A DNA stretch of 64,000 nucleotides from JAIBJN01 sp963775505 (GTDB lineage Bacteria; Actinomycetota; Thermoleophilia; Gaiellales; Gaiellaceae): contig CAVZIL010000001.1 of assembly GCA_963775505.1 (NCBI GenBank), forward strand, positions 620,001 through 684,000, read 5' to 3'. Positions 19,552 through 27,420 of the stretch are shown here, piece after piece; the stretch's first letter is position 1; each line of letters starts with the position of its first letter. Below the pieces are notes generated by a model. It worked only from the letters and a program-made list of their open reading frames with translations, was not told the DNA's origin and ran no database searches. The position numbers and the translations under genes were made by a program.

Positions 19552-20084
19552 GCGTCGTGCTCGAAGGCGAGGGCTTCCGCGTCCGGCGCGCGACGGGTGC
19601 GGACGTGGAATTCATGGCTGCTCTTGCCCTCCACGACGAGGTGGAGCCGTTCATGGCCGCCGTCTCCCCGCGCGAGCGCGACGAGCTGCAGGACGAGGTC
19701 CGCCGCTCGGAGGAAGAGCCGGCGCTCCACGGCAGGTTCGTGCTCGAGGTCGCCGGGGAGCCTGCGGGGGTCCTGGCCTTCGAGGTCGCTAACCGCCGCA
19801 GCCGGATCGCCTACCTGCACGCGGTCATGCTCGACCCCTCCTACCGCGGGCGGGGCCTCGCCACCGCGGCGACGCAGCTGCTCGTCCATCACCTCGTCTT
19901 CGACCTCGACTACCACAGAGTCCAGCTCGAGGTCTACGGCTTCAACGAGCCCGCGCTGCGCCACTTCGAGCGGGCAGGATTCCGGCGAGAAGGCGTGCGC
20001 CGATGCGCCTACTGGCGGCACGATCGGTGGGTGGACGGGATCCTCTTCGGGCTCGTGCGCGAGGATCTCGAGGCAGGATCCTAG
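19548..20084 (+). CDS. GNAT-family N-acetyltransferase
   Basis: A 178-residue acetyltransferase. The acetyl-CoA binding motif is in VMLDPSYRGRGLATAATQLL (Q/RxxGxG/A type), followed by the strand-helix VQLEVYGFNEPALRHFERAG, typical of RimJ/RimL-like GNATs that modify N-termini or small amines. A C-terminal segment (RRCAYWRHDRWVDGILFGLV) matches the RimJ/RimL-type ending. Coupled by a four-base overlap to the EamA permease upstream, which could mean the pair handles one compound. A 194-bp gap follows, with no gene and one GC hairpin at 20162-20178. Confidence 0.88.
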   Translation: MSVVLEGEGFRVRRATGADVEFMAALALHDEVEPFMAAVSPRERDELQDEVRRSEEEPALHGRFVLEVAGEPAGVLAFEVANRRSRIAYLHAVMLDPSYRGRGLATAATQLLVHHLVFDLDYHRVQLEVYGFNEPALRHFERAGFRREGVRRCAYWRHDRWVDGILFGLVREDLEAGS

Positions 20085-20161
20085 GGTCGCGAGCCCCGGT
20101 TCGGAGCTCGCCCTGCGAGCGCCCCGGTTTCGGCACGCTCCCGCTCAAGTTCCGCCACAGA

Positions 20162-20178
20162 GCGCGCGCCACGCGCGC
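20162..20178. terminator. Weak GC hairpin in a 194-bp gap
   Basis: Seven-base arms GCGCGCG/CGCGCGC around CCA, 78 bp after the acetyltransferase stop. It could serve as a terminator, but low-complexity GC runs make such hairpins cheap here. Nothing else is evident between 20085 and 20278 apart from a GGAGGAG at 20254-20260. Confidence 0.25.
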
Positions 20179-20278
20179 GACGTTCCGCTGTACGCTCGGA
20201 AGCGGGTGGTGGGACGGGGTGCCCCAGGAGAGTTAGGGAGCGCGGCTGACGACGGAGGAGTGTCGCGAAGACGACTCC

Positions 20279-21013
20279 GTGCCCGCTACCCTCGCCGTCG
20301 TGGCGCATTCTCCGGAGGAGATCGAGTGGTCGCTCGTCGGCGGCTCGGGTCAGACTCTCCTGCTCGGCGGCGGGCGCGCCTCGGGCTCGGGCGGCTGCAA
20401 TCGCTTTGCGGGTGACTACGAGCTCGATGGCGAGCGGCTCTCGTTTCGGCCCCTGGCCTCGACGCGCATGGCCTGCGACCCCGAAGCCATGCAAGCAGAG
20501 TCCGACTACTTCCTCGCCCTCGGCCGGGTCGCGCGGCTGCTGCTCACGGACGAAGAGCTGATCTTGTCCGACGACGCCGGCACCAAGTTGCTCCGGTTCT
20601 CCCGAGCTTCCGTCCCGCCACGAGAGGAGCCCGTCATGGAGCTGATCCACACCTGCTACCGCATCACCGATCCCGACCGCTCGGTCGCCTTCTATGAGGC
20701 GCTCGGATTCGAACAGCGTCGGCGCCTGCCGATCAAGGACGAGGCGATCAACATCTTCATGGGCCTGCCGGGCGACGGCGACCGGCTTGAGCTCACGTAC
20801 AACTTCGGCATCGACTCGTACGAGCTCGGCACCGGATATGGGCACATCGCCCTCACGGTCGACGACATCCACGGCGCTCTCGAGCGCCTCGCCGCGCAGG
20901 GCATCGAACCGGAGCGCCCGCCCTATACCGTGCGCGAGGGAGGGTCGCTGCTCTGCTTCGTCCGCGATCCGGATGGCTACCGCGTCGAGCTGATCGAGCG
21001 GGGAGGCTCGTAG
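20279..21013 (+). CDS. META-domain / VOC (glyoxalase I-like) fusion protein
   Basis: One uninterrupted frame of 244 codons holds two unrelated domains. Residues about 10-110 form a META/HslJ-type domain: IEWSLVGG, then ASGSGGCNRFAGDYELDG, and ASTRMACDPEAMQAE. Residues about 120-243 form a glyoxalase I-like VOC domain: ELIHTCYRITDPDRSVAFYE, RLELTYNF, GYGHIALTVDD and DPDGYRVELIE, with His, Glu, His and Glu at the usual metal positions. An ATG at 20636, preceded by GAGAGGAG, could start the VOC domain alone. So this is either a true fusion or two overlapping products. No signal peptide from GTG 20279, although META domains are usually exported. The start is not supported by a close ribosome site. 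Confidence 0.75.
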   Translation: MPATLAVVAHSPEEIEWSLVGGSGQTLLLGGGRASGSGGCNRFAGDYELDGERLSFRPLASTRMACDPEAMQAESDYFLALGRVARLLLTDEELILSDDAGTKLLRFSRASVPPREEPVMELIHTCYRITDPDRSVAFYEALGFEQRRRLPIKDEAINIFMGLPGDGDRLELTYNFGIDSYELGTGYGHIALTVDDIHGALERLAAQGIEPERPPYTVREGGSLLCFVRDPDGYRVELIERGGS

Positions 21014-21052
21014 CGGCTCGTTCAGCACCGAGCTGTTCGACCAAGCAGACGC

Positions 21053-21466
21053 TTAGGTCGGTACCGGTTCCATGCAACCGACCTCGACGCGGATGCCGTC
21101 AGGGTCGAAGACGAACAGCTCGTAGTAGTCGGGCAGGTCGCGGTCCTGCTCGGGCGGGAAGTGGACGCGTGCGTCCATCGCAAGACTTCTCTCGTACGCC
21201 TGATCGACCTCGGCCCGCGTGTCGACGTAGAAGGCGATGTGCTCGATGCCGACCTCGTAGTATCGGTGCTCGCCTCCATCCGCGGCGCGCAGGCCCAGGA
21301 ACTGATCCCCGTAACGGAGGTACACGACTTCCTCGGTGCCGCGGTAGGTTACGTAGCGCGCGTCCTCTTCGAGGCCGAGCGGCCCGAGCAACCCGAGGTA
21401 GAAGGCGACCGACCGCTCAACGTCACGAACGGCGAGATCGATGTGGTGAATACCTCGTGCCGGCAT
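21053..21466 (-). CDS. VOC-family (glyoxalase/dioxygenase fold) protein
   Basis: A 137-residue single-domain VOC protein: IHHIDLAVRDVERSVAFYLG at the N-terminus, EHIAFYVDTRAEVDQAYE in the middle, and YYELFVFDPDGIRVEV at the end. The metal ligands would be His (HHIDL), His (EHIAF) and Glu (IRVEV). ATG 21466 has AAAGGAG about six bases upstream. Substrate unknown. It ends 39 bp from the converging META-VOC gene; the two VOC domains are not close copies. Confidence 0.85.
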   Translation of the reverse strand: MPARGIHHIDLAVRDVERSVAFYLGLLGPLGLEEDARYVTYRGTEEVVYLRYGDQFLGLRAADGGEHRYYEVGIEHIAFYVDTRAEVDQAYERSLAMDARVHFPPEQDRDLPDYYELFVFDPDGIRVEVGCMEPVPT

Positions 21467-21536
21467 CTCGACTCCTTTGTTGGAGGTGACCGCGGAGTCT
21501 ATGAGCGCGAAGCGGTGGCCTTGCGACAGCAAGAAC

Positions 21537-21567
21537 AGCGGGAGGCGCCGGTCGGGCGCCTCCCGCT
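21537..21567 (-). terminator. Rho-independent-like terminator of the sodC remnant
   Basis: A perfect 13-bp stem (AGCGGGAGGCGCC and complement) with a five-base loop. Read on the minus strand it lies 12 bp after the sodC-like stop and is followed by TGTTCTTGCT, a fair T-rich tail. It sits upstream of the VOC gene start at 21466, insulating it from the remnant. Confidence 0.7.
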
Positions 21568-21579
21568 GCCACGCTCGGG

Positions 21580-21735
21580 CTAGTCCACGACGCCGCAGGC
21601 GGCCCGGGCGCCGGCGTCGCCCGTGGCAAGGGTCGCCGAGTCGGGACCGAAGACTCCCTTGTCGTCAAGCGGAGTTTTCTGATCGCTCGTGACGATCTCG
21701 TATCGAAGCGGCACACACCCTTGCGCATTCGCCGG
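21580..21735 (-). pseudogene. 3' remnant of Cu/Zn superoxide dismutase
   Basis: About 51 codons ending in TAG at 21580-21582. The translated end, FGPDSATLATGDAGARAACG followed by VVD, closely resembles the C-terminus of actinobacterial SodC, where Gly-Asp-Ala-Gly...Ala-Cys-Gly-Val closes the barrel and the Cys makes the subunit disulphide. An in-frame stop lies just upstream (21736-21738), and the divergent gene at 21749 leaves no room for the metal-binding half of the enzyme. The downstream hairpin terminator is retained. This is a truncated gene, not a working dismutase. The family match is from memory of SodC sequences; a protein search would settle it. Confidence 0.6.
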
Positions 21736-21748
21736 CTACGGTCGTCGC

Positions 21749-22042
21749 ATGCCGAAGACGGTCAGGGCGCCCAAGCCGACGACGGTCGCCACACCGTGGG
21801 GCCGGGCGACGGTGCTCGAGGAGCTGCGAGTCGCCCAACGCGTCGGCGACCGCCGCTTCGAGACGATCGTCCAGCTGCTCGAAGACGCGAAAGGAGGTGA
21901 TCTCGTCCGCTTCGCCTACTCCACCGGCGGCCCGGTCCGCCGAGGCCCGGTCACCTTGCGGGCGCGGGATCTCGAGCGTCTCCGCACCGAGCTCCGCTCA
22001 CGTCCTCGGTTAGCCGAGGTACTCGGCCTGGCGCCGGCGTAG
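21749..22042 (+). CDS. Conserved-looking hypothetical protein, 97 aa
   Basis: A basic 97-residue protein without membrane segments. The N-terminal 20 residues are Pro/Lys/Thr-rich (MPKTVRAPKPTTVATPWG), followed by a helix (LEELRVAQRVGDRRFETIVQ) and a strand-turn with LVRFAYSTGG. A second helix, ARDLERLRTELRSRPRLA, closes it. Codon use is typical of the window, supporting a real gene. ATG 21749 was chosen because the longer form from 21689 crosses the sodC remnant. The helix content could suit a small DNA- or RNA-associated protein, but I do not recognise the family. Confidence 0.6.
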   Translation: MPKTVRAPKPTTVATPWGRATVLEELRVAQRVGDRRFETIVQLLEDAKGGDLVRFAYSTGGPVRRGPVTLRARDLERLRTELRSRPRLAEVLGLAPA

Positions 22043-22093
22043 TCGCCAACAACAACCGAATAGCGCGGCATCCGGAGCGCGGCGTGCAGCGGG

Positions 22094-22780
22094 TCAGGCC
22101 CGTGCGTACGATCGCTCGCGTGCGGCGTCGACCAACGCAGCCAGGATCAGGCTCCCGTCTCCCGATCCGAGCAGCGTGTCCACAGCGTGCTCCGGGTGGG
22201 GCATGAGGCCGAGGACGTTGCCTTCGGCGTTGATCACGCCTGCGATGTCGTCGTCCGAGCCGTTCGGGTTCTCACCCGGCGCGTAGCGCAGGACGACCTG
22301 GCCGGCCGGAAGCCCGGCAGGGGCCTGGTAGCAGCCGTCTCCGTGCTTGACCGGGATCACCAGCGTCTGACCGGGCTCGCACCGGGCTGTGAAGAGGGTC
22401 TCCGCCGATTCGACGACGAGGGACACGTCCCGACAGACGAACGACAGCGACGCGTTCGGACGCAGGACACCGGGAAGCAGTCCGGCCTCGCAGAGGATCT
22501 GAAATCCGTTGCAGATGCCGAGAACCGGTCCGCCCTCAAGGGCGAACTCGGCGACCGCGGACAGGGCGGGCGCGAAGCGGGCGATCGCTCCAGCGCGAAG
22601 GTAGTCGCCGTACGAGAAGCCTCCCGGCAGGACGACGGCGTCGACCGGCGGCAACTCGGGCTCGGCATGCCACACGAGCTGAGGCTCTGCCCCCAGTGCG
22701 GTGAGAGCCCAGGCCGCGTCGCCGTCGTCGTTGGACCCTGGGAAGACGAGCACCCCGATGCGCGGACGCCGCTCGGTCAC
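22094..22780 (-). CDS. purQ: Phosphoribosylformylglycinamidine synthase glutaminase PurQ
   Basis: Class I glutamine amidotransferase subunit that supplies ammonia to PurL. About 228 residues from GTG 22780: IGVLVFPGSNDDGDAAWA, VVLPGGFSYGDYLRAGA, the nucleophile Cys in GICNGFQILCE, and the His/Glu pair in LMPHPEHAVD. Complete and in frame. Its GTG overlaps the purS stop (GTGA, 22777-22780). It ends the purD-E-B-C-S-Q block; its partner purL lies 3.5 kb further left in a separate block. Confidence 0.97.
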   Translation of the reverse strand: MTERRPRIGVLVFPGSNDDGDAAWALTALGAEPQLVWHAEPELPPVDAVVLPGGFSYGDYLRAGAIARFAPALSAVAEFALEGGPVLGICNGFQILCEAGLLPGVLRPNASLSFVCRDVSLVVESAETLFTARCEPGQTLVIPVKHGDGCYQAPAGLPAGQVVLRYAPGENPNGSDDDIAGVINAEGNVLGLMPHPEHAVDTLLGSGDGSLILAALVDAARERSYARA

Positions 22781-23022
22781 TCGCGACCCTCGAGCTCGAT
22801 CTCGTAACTCTCGATGAGGGGGTTTGCGAGCAGGCTGTCGCACATCTTCTCGACCTCAGCCCGGGCCTCGGCGACGTTCGTGGCGTCCACCTCGAGGTCG
22901 ATGACGCGGCCCACGCGCGCGTCGCCGACGGAAAATCCCAGCTGCCGGAGCGCCCGCTCGACCGCTTCGCCCTGGGGGTCGAGGATGCCGCCCTTGGGTC
23001 GGACGAGAACCGTCGCCCTCAC
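22777..23022 (-). CDS. purS: FGAM synthase subunit PurS
   Basis: An 81-residue subunit that bridges PurL and PurQ. It reads VRATVLVRPKGGILDPQGEA, GRVIDLEV, and ends VEKMCDSLLANPLIESYEIE, all matching the family. GTG 23022 overlaps the purC stop and its own TGA overlaps the purQ start, giving two successive GTGA couplings that would help produce PurC, PurS and PurQ in step. Its presence agrees with the small PurL type found at 16459-18558. Confidence 0.96.
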   Translation of the reverse strand: MRATVLVRPKGGILDPQGEAVERALRQLGFSVGDARVGRVIDLEVDATNVAEARAEVEKMCDSLLANPLIESYEIELEGRE

Positions 23023-23879
23023 CGAAGCACCACGGTCGGGTCGGCGAGGTAGGACTCGAACGACACCCCGGTCAGGCGCTCGAAAGCTTCCACGTACCGC
23101 GCGCGCGTCCCGTCGACGACATGTCCGGGCAGCTCCGGGCCCGGCGCCGTCTTGTCCCAGCCGAGCGACTCGCAGTAGTCGCGGACGTACTGCTTGTCGA
23201 ACGACGGCTGGCCGTGTCCGGGCTCGTAGTCCGTGGCGGGCCAGAAGCGTGACGAGTCCGGCGTGAGCGCCTCGTCCCCGAGTGTGAGGACGCCGTCCGC
23301 GTCGAGGCCGAACTCGAACTTCGTGTCGGCGATGACGATCCCCCGCTCGCGGGCATGGGCAGCCGCATGTTCGTAGAGCTCGAGCGAGACGCGTTCGGCC
23401 CGGTTGAAAAGCTCCTCGCCGACGAGCTCGGCCGCGCGGGCCCGGTCGATGTTCTCGTCGTGCCCCTCGTGCGCCTTCGTCGCCGGGGTGAAGATGGGCG
23501 TCGGGAGCCGATCCGACTCCCGCAGGCCGGCCGGCAACCGGTGACCGCAGACCTCGCCTCGCGCCAGGTAGTCCTTCCAGCCCGATCCGGCGAGGTAGCC
23601 GCGGACCACGCACTCGATCGGGAGCATGGTCAGCCGTCGCGCCTCGGTCGAGCGGGCGTCGGGGCGCAGGCCGATGAGGTGGCTGGGAACGATCTCGCGC
23701 GTGCGCGCGAACCAGAAGCCCGATAGCCCGGTGAGCACGCGACCCTTGTCAGGGATCTCGGTGGGAAGGACGACGTCGAACGTAGAGATCCGATCGCTTG
23801 CCACTAGCAGCAGGGTCTCGTCGTCTACCTCGTAGATCTCGCGCACCTTGCCGCTCGCGACATGCACCGCTTCAGGCAT
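23019..23879 (-). CDS. purC: SAICAR synthase PurC
   Basis: Joins aspartate to CAIR with ATP. 286 residues: ASGKVREIYEVDDETLLLVA, SDRISTFDVVLP, the PurC signature LPIECVVRGYLAGSGWKDY, and IVIADTKFEFGLD. The length is that of the longer bacterial and yeast-like PurC forms rather than the 235-residue type. ATG 23879 lies within the 3' end of purB (8-base overlap). Intact. Confidence 0.97.
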   Translation of the reverse strand: MPEAVHVASGKVREIYEVDDETLLLVASDRISTFDVVLPTEIPDKGRVLTGLSGFWFARTREIVPSHLIGLRPDARSTEARRLTMLPIECVVRGYLAGSGWKDYLARGEVCGHRLPAGLRESDRLPTPIFTPATKAHEGHDENIDRARAAELVGEELFNRAERVSLELYEHAAAHARERGIVIADTKFEFGLDADGVLTLGDEALTPDSSRFWPATDYEPGHGQPSFDKQYVRDYCESLGWDKTAPGPELPGHVVDGTRARYVEAFERLTGVSFESYLADPTVVLR

Positions 23880-25212
23880 GGACGGCTTCCTCCTTTCGCT
23901 CACGGGCCTTCTCGGCGAGCGCGCCGAGACGGTCGAAGATGACGTCGACGTGTCGGAGCGCGTCGCTGAGCTCGAACGCGCGCGCCAGGGCGTCCGGATC
24001 CAGGCGCGTCGTGATCTCGGAGTCGGACGCGACGAACTCACGGAAGTCGCGCTGCTCGTCCCAGGCGGCGAGCGCGTTCCGCTGGACCAGCCGGTACGCC
24101 TCGTCGCGGGAGAGGCCCTCGCCGACGAGAGCCAGCAGCACCCGCTGGCTGAAGACGACGCCGTGGGAGGCGTCGAGGTTCGCCCGCATGCGCTCGGGGT
24201 CGACGACGAGCCCCTCGATCAGCCACGCAAACCGGTCGAGCATGTAGTCGAGCGCGAGGAAGCCGTCGGGCAGGACGACCCGCTCGGCGCTCGAGTGCGA
24301 GATGTCCCGCTCGTGCCAGAGAGCGACGTTCTCGAGCCCGACGCCGGCGCCAGCACGCACGATCCTCGCGAGGCCCGAGATGCGCTCCGCGACCACGGGG
24401 TTGCGCTTGTGGGGCATGGCGGACGAGCCTTTCTGGCCGCTTCGAAACGGCTCTTGCACCTCTTGCAGCTCGGTACGCGCGAGGTGGCGGATCTCCGTGG
24501 CGAAGCGGTCGAGCGAGGCCGCGCAAAGCGCGAGTGCCGAGAGGAGCTCCGCATGACGGTCGCGCGGGATCACCTGAGTGGCCACCGACTCCGGCACGAG
24601 GCCGAGGCGCTCGCAGGCAAGGCGCTCCACCTCAGGGTCGCCCCCGCCGTATGTTCCGACGGCGCCGGCGAGCTTGCCGACCCGCATCCGCTCCAGGGCG
24701 GCGTCGAGTCGCTCCCGGTCGCGCTCGAGCTCGAACGCCCAGCCGGCGAGCTTGGCGCCGAAGGTGATCGGCTCGGCGTGGACACCATGCGTACGACCGG
24801 CCATGACCGTGTCTCGGTGCTCGTCGGCGCGCCGGATGACCGCCTCCTGGGCGCGGTCGATGCCGTCGAGAACGAGCGCGCCCGCCTCGCGCACCTGCAG
24901 CGCGGTGGCGGTGTCGAGCACGTCCGAGGACGTCAGCCCGTAGTGGAACCAGCGTCCGGCCGGGCCGACCTTTTCGGCGACGGCGTCGACGAAGGCGGCG
25001 AGGTCGTGCTGCGTCCGCTCTTCGATCTCGGCGACGCGCTCAGGCGTCGGCGTGACAGCGCGCTGCCGCACCTCCGTTGCCGCCTCGGCCGGCACCGCTC
25101 CGATCTCGGCCCAGGCGTCGAGCGTTGCGAGCTCCACCTCGAGCCAGCGGGCGAACCTGCTCTCCTCCGACCAGACGCGCTTCATTGCCGGTCGGGAGTA
25201 GCGGTCGATCAC
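23872..25212 (-). CDS. purB: Adenylosuccinate lyase PurB
   Basis: Cleaves SAICAR to AICAR and adenylosuccinate to AMP. 446 residues of the fumarase/aspartase superfamily: FHYGLTSSDVLDTATALQ, GRTHGVHAEPITFG with the catalytic His, and the signature GSSAMPHKRNPV with the flexible catalytic Ser loop. GTG 25212 starts it; an ATG nine codons in (MKRVW) is an alternative. A 161-bp gap separates it from purE, unlike the overlaps elsewhere in this block, so it may have its own promoter. Confidence 0.97.
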   Translation of the reverse strand: MIDRYSRPAMKRVWSEESRFARWLEVELATLDAWAEIGAVPAEAATEVRQRAVTPTPERVAEIEERTQHDLAAFVDAVAEKVGPAGRWFHYGLTSSDVLDTATALQVREAGALVLDGIDRAQEAVIRRADEHRDTVMAGRTHGVHAEPITFGAKLAGWAFELERDRERLDAALERMRVGKLAGAVGTYGGGDPEVERLACERLGLVPESVATQVIPRDRHAELLSALALCAASLDRFATEIRHLARTELQEVQEPFRSGQKGSSAMPHKRNPVVAERISGLARIVRAGAGVGLENVALWHERDISHSSAERVVLPDGFLALDYMLDRFAWLIEGLVVDPERMRANLDASHGVVFSQRVLLALVGEGLSRDEAYRLVQRNALAAWDEQRDFREFVASDSEITTRLDPDALARAFELSDALRHVDVIFDRLGALAEKARERKEEAVHA

Positions 25213-25242
25213 ACCGGCAAGTCTAGTGAGCGCCCAGGCCGA

Positions 25243-25338
25243 CTACTTCAGCTCCCAGGGGCCCCAGCCCGGCAGCTCGAGGCGAGAGGCCCGTAGCGTG
25301 CGCGAGCTTCGGGCCGCGATGGCGACGAGCGGGCACAC
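25243..25338 (-). other. Short reading frame in the purE-purB gap
   Basis: A 31-codon frame from GTG 25338 to TAG 25243, ending LELPGWGPWELK, sits in the 161-bp gap between purE and purB. It has coding-like composition in its last 15 codons but no ribosome site. It may be a leader-type peptide, the tail of a lost gene (purK, which often follows purE, is absent from this window), or chance. Confidence 0.2.
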
Positions 25339-25373
25339 CTGAGATACGCCTCGGGTCCCGACTGCGCTTCCCG

Positions 25374-25844
25374 CTAGCGCTCGGCCGTGGGCCGGCCCGG
25401 GGTTCCGGGGTAGCCGCCGCCCTGCGCCAGGATCTTTGCCGCCAGGATTGCGGCGTTGCGTGCGCCGTTCACCGAGACGCAGGCGACCGGGACGCCCGGA
25501 GGCATCTGCACGATCGAGAGGAGCGCGTCGAGGCCGCCCATGACGCTCTTCGAGGACGTGAGGGGCACCCCGATAACGGGGAGGTCGCTGTACGACGCGG
25601 CCACGCCTGGAAGCGCGGCCGCCATGCCCGCCCCGGCGATGAGCACCCTCGTCCCGCGGAGCGCCGCAGTCGATGTGTACTCGGCAACGCCGCGCGGATC
25701 GCGATGCGCGGAGAGGACCTTCAGCTCCCAGGAGATGCCGCGCTCGTCGAGCTCGACGCAGGCCGGCTCGATGGCCTCTCTGTCGGACTCGGAGCCGATG
25801 AGGATGCCGACGAGCGGGCCGACCCCTTCGAACTCCTCGATCAC
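25374..25844 (-). CDS. purE: N5-carboxyaminoimidazole ribonucleotide mutase PurE
   Basis: Class I PurE, which moves the carboxyl group of N5-CAIR to give CAIR. About 156 residues: GILIGSESDREAIEPA, ISWELKVLSAHRDP with the catalytic His, LIAGAGMAAALPGVAAS, and VIGVPLTSS..GGLDALLSIVQMPPGVPVA. GTG 25844 fits family length; GTG 25874, overlapping the purD stop, would add ten residues and would couple it to purD. PurE of this class normally needs PurK, which is not in the window. Confidence 0.95.
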   Translation of the reverse strand: MIEEFEGVGPLVGILIGSESDREAIEPACVELDERGISWELKVLSAHRDPRGVAEYTSTAALRGTRVLIAGAGMAAALPGVAASYSDLPVIGVPLTSSKSVMGGLDALLSIVQMPPGVPVACVSVNGARNAAILAAKILAQGGGYPGTPGRPTAER

Positions 25845-25866
25845 GGTGAGTGGGAGCGGGCTTTCC

Positions 25867-27087
25867 TCAGGCACTGGCGTGAACTGCTGCAAGCGCGATG
25901 TCGTGACGGTACTGGACTCCGGGCAGCTCGATGCGCTCCACCGCCCGGTACGCCCGGTCGCGTGCCTCCGCAACCGAGTCGCCGAGCGCCGTCACGGCCA
26001 GCACGCGCCCGCCCGCACTCACGAGAGACCTACCGTGGAAGGCCGTGCCCGCGTGGAACACCAGAGCGCCTTCGAGCTCGGCCGCAGCGATCCCGTCGAT
26101 CGGGTCGCCCGATCTCGGCGCATGCGGATAGCCGGACGCGCCGAGCACGACCGTCACCGCCGCCTCATCCCTCGCGGCGAGCTCGGCGCCGGCGAGCGAG
26201 CCCTCGGCGACGCCCGCCAGAGCCTCCAGCAGATCGCCTTCGAGGCGCGGCAGGATCGCCTGTGTCTCGGGATCGCCGAAGCGGCAGTTGAACTCGAGCA
26301 CGCGCGGCCCGTCCTCCGTGAGCATGAGGCCGGCGTAGAGGAGGCCCCGGAACGGAGCCCCGCGCGCGGCCAGCTCGCGCAGCACCGGCTCGTGGACGGT
26401 CTCCACCAGCGCCTCGACCTCGTCCTCGGCGAGCCAGGGCACGGGAGAGTAGCTGCCCATACCGCCCGTGTTCGGCCCCCGGTCGTCGTCGAGCAGACGC
26501 TTGAAGTCCTGCGCGGGGGCAAGCGGGACGGCCGTTCGGCCGTCGCAGAGGGCGAAGAGCGAGACCTCGCGACCTTCGAGGAGCTCCTCGACCACGATCG
26601 TGCCGCCGAGCGCCCTGGCTCGAGGCAGGGCGGCTGCCAGCTCGGCCTCCGTCTCGCAGACGAACACGCCCTTGCCCGCGGCCAGGCCGTCGGCCTTGAC
26701 CACGCAGGGCGCCCTCGGCTCGTCCAGCTCCTCGGCGGTCGGCACGCCGGCCGCGCGGAGTACCTCCTTGGAGAACGACTTCGAGCCCTCGATGCGCGCC
26801 GCGGCCGCGCTCGGCCCGAAGACGGCGACCCCCGCACTGTGCAGCTCGTCGGCGAGTCCGGCCACGAGCGGCGCCTCGGGGCCGACGACGACGAGGTCGA
26901 TCGCGAGCCGCCCACAGGCGTCGAGCAGGCCTTCGGTGTCGTCGGCCTGGATCGGATGACAGGTGCCGAGCTCCGCGACCCCTGGGTTCCCGGGAGCGGC
27001 GTGGAGCGTGCCGAGAGCCGAGCTCTGCGCGATCTTCCACGCCAACGCGTGCTCTCGCCCGCCGCCGCCGACGATGAGGACGTCCAC
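25867..27087 (-). CDS. purD: Phosphoribosylamine-glycine ligase PurD
   Basis: GAR synthetase, the ATP-grasp enzyme joining glycine to phosphoribosylamine. 406 residues: VLIVGGGGREHALAWKIA at the start, FGPSAAAARIEGSKSFSKE, VVKADGLAAGKGVFVC (ATP-grasp lysine region), and the PurD signature FNCRFGDPETQAILPR. Complete and in frame from GTG 27087. It is the first gene of the purD-E-B-C-S-Q block and faces the divergent ligase operon across 333 bp. Confidence 0.97.
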   Translation of the reverse strand: MDVLIVGGGGREHALAWKIAQSSALGTLHAAPGNPGVAELGTCHPIQADDTEGLLDACGRLAIDLVVVGPEAPLVAGLADELHSAGVAVFGPSAAAARIEGSKSFSKEVLRAAGVPTAEELDEPRAPCVVKADGLAAGKGVFVCETEAELAAALPRARALGGTIVVEELLEGREVSLFALCDGRTAVPLAPAQDFKRLLDDDRGPNTGGMGSYSPVPWLAEDEVEALVETVHEPVLRELAARGAPFRGLLYAGLMLTEDGPRVLEFNCRFGDPETQAILPRLEGDLLEALAGVAEGSLAGAELAARDEAAVTVVLGASGYPHAPRSGDPIDGIAAAELEGALVFHAGTAFHGRSLVSAGGRVLAVTALGDSVAEARDRAYRAVERIELPGVQYRHDIALAAVHASA

Positions 27088-27420
27088 GCAGCGAGTCTAG
27101 TGGGGTCGCCGGGCGTCCCGAGCCGCCGCGGAGCGCCGAGACGCTCCGTCACGGTCTTGGCACGATTCGTCACCCACCGGAGCGAAGTTCGGCGTTAGGC
27201 TCGAAGCGGAGGGAGGCCCGCGGCCGGCCCCTCCGCGGGCGCGCGTGTAACCAACCGAGGCGAGTAAGCGAGGCAAGCGAGGGCCGGCGATCGAGATTGG
27301 CGCCTGGGCGTCCTCGCGCGGGAGAGAGGGTAGATCTAGAGCCGCGTCCCGGCCGGCACTAGTATCTTGCGCGTCCACCGGCGGCCTCGCGCCGCACGTC
27401 GAGATTGAGGAGGGAAACGC
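27088..27420. promoter_or_regulatory. 333-bp divergent intergenic region, purD / ligase operon
   Basis: No gene seen. A strong ribosome site GAGGAGGG (27407-27414) precedes the GTG of the ligase. A TAGTAT about 60 bp upstream of that start could be a -10 box, but no convincing -35 accompanies it. A CCCGCGG...CCGCGGG hairpin and a short tandem of GCGAG repeats lie in the middle. Promoters for both flanking operons must be here; I cannot place them reliably. Confidence 0.4.

Noticed and set aside
27088..27420. Possible riboswitch or glutamine-sensing leader before the ligase operon
   Set aside because: Hairpins are present but no conserved motif that I can identify; GC-rich spacers give such hairpins readily.
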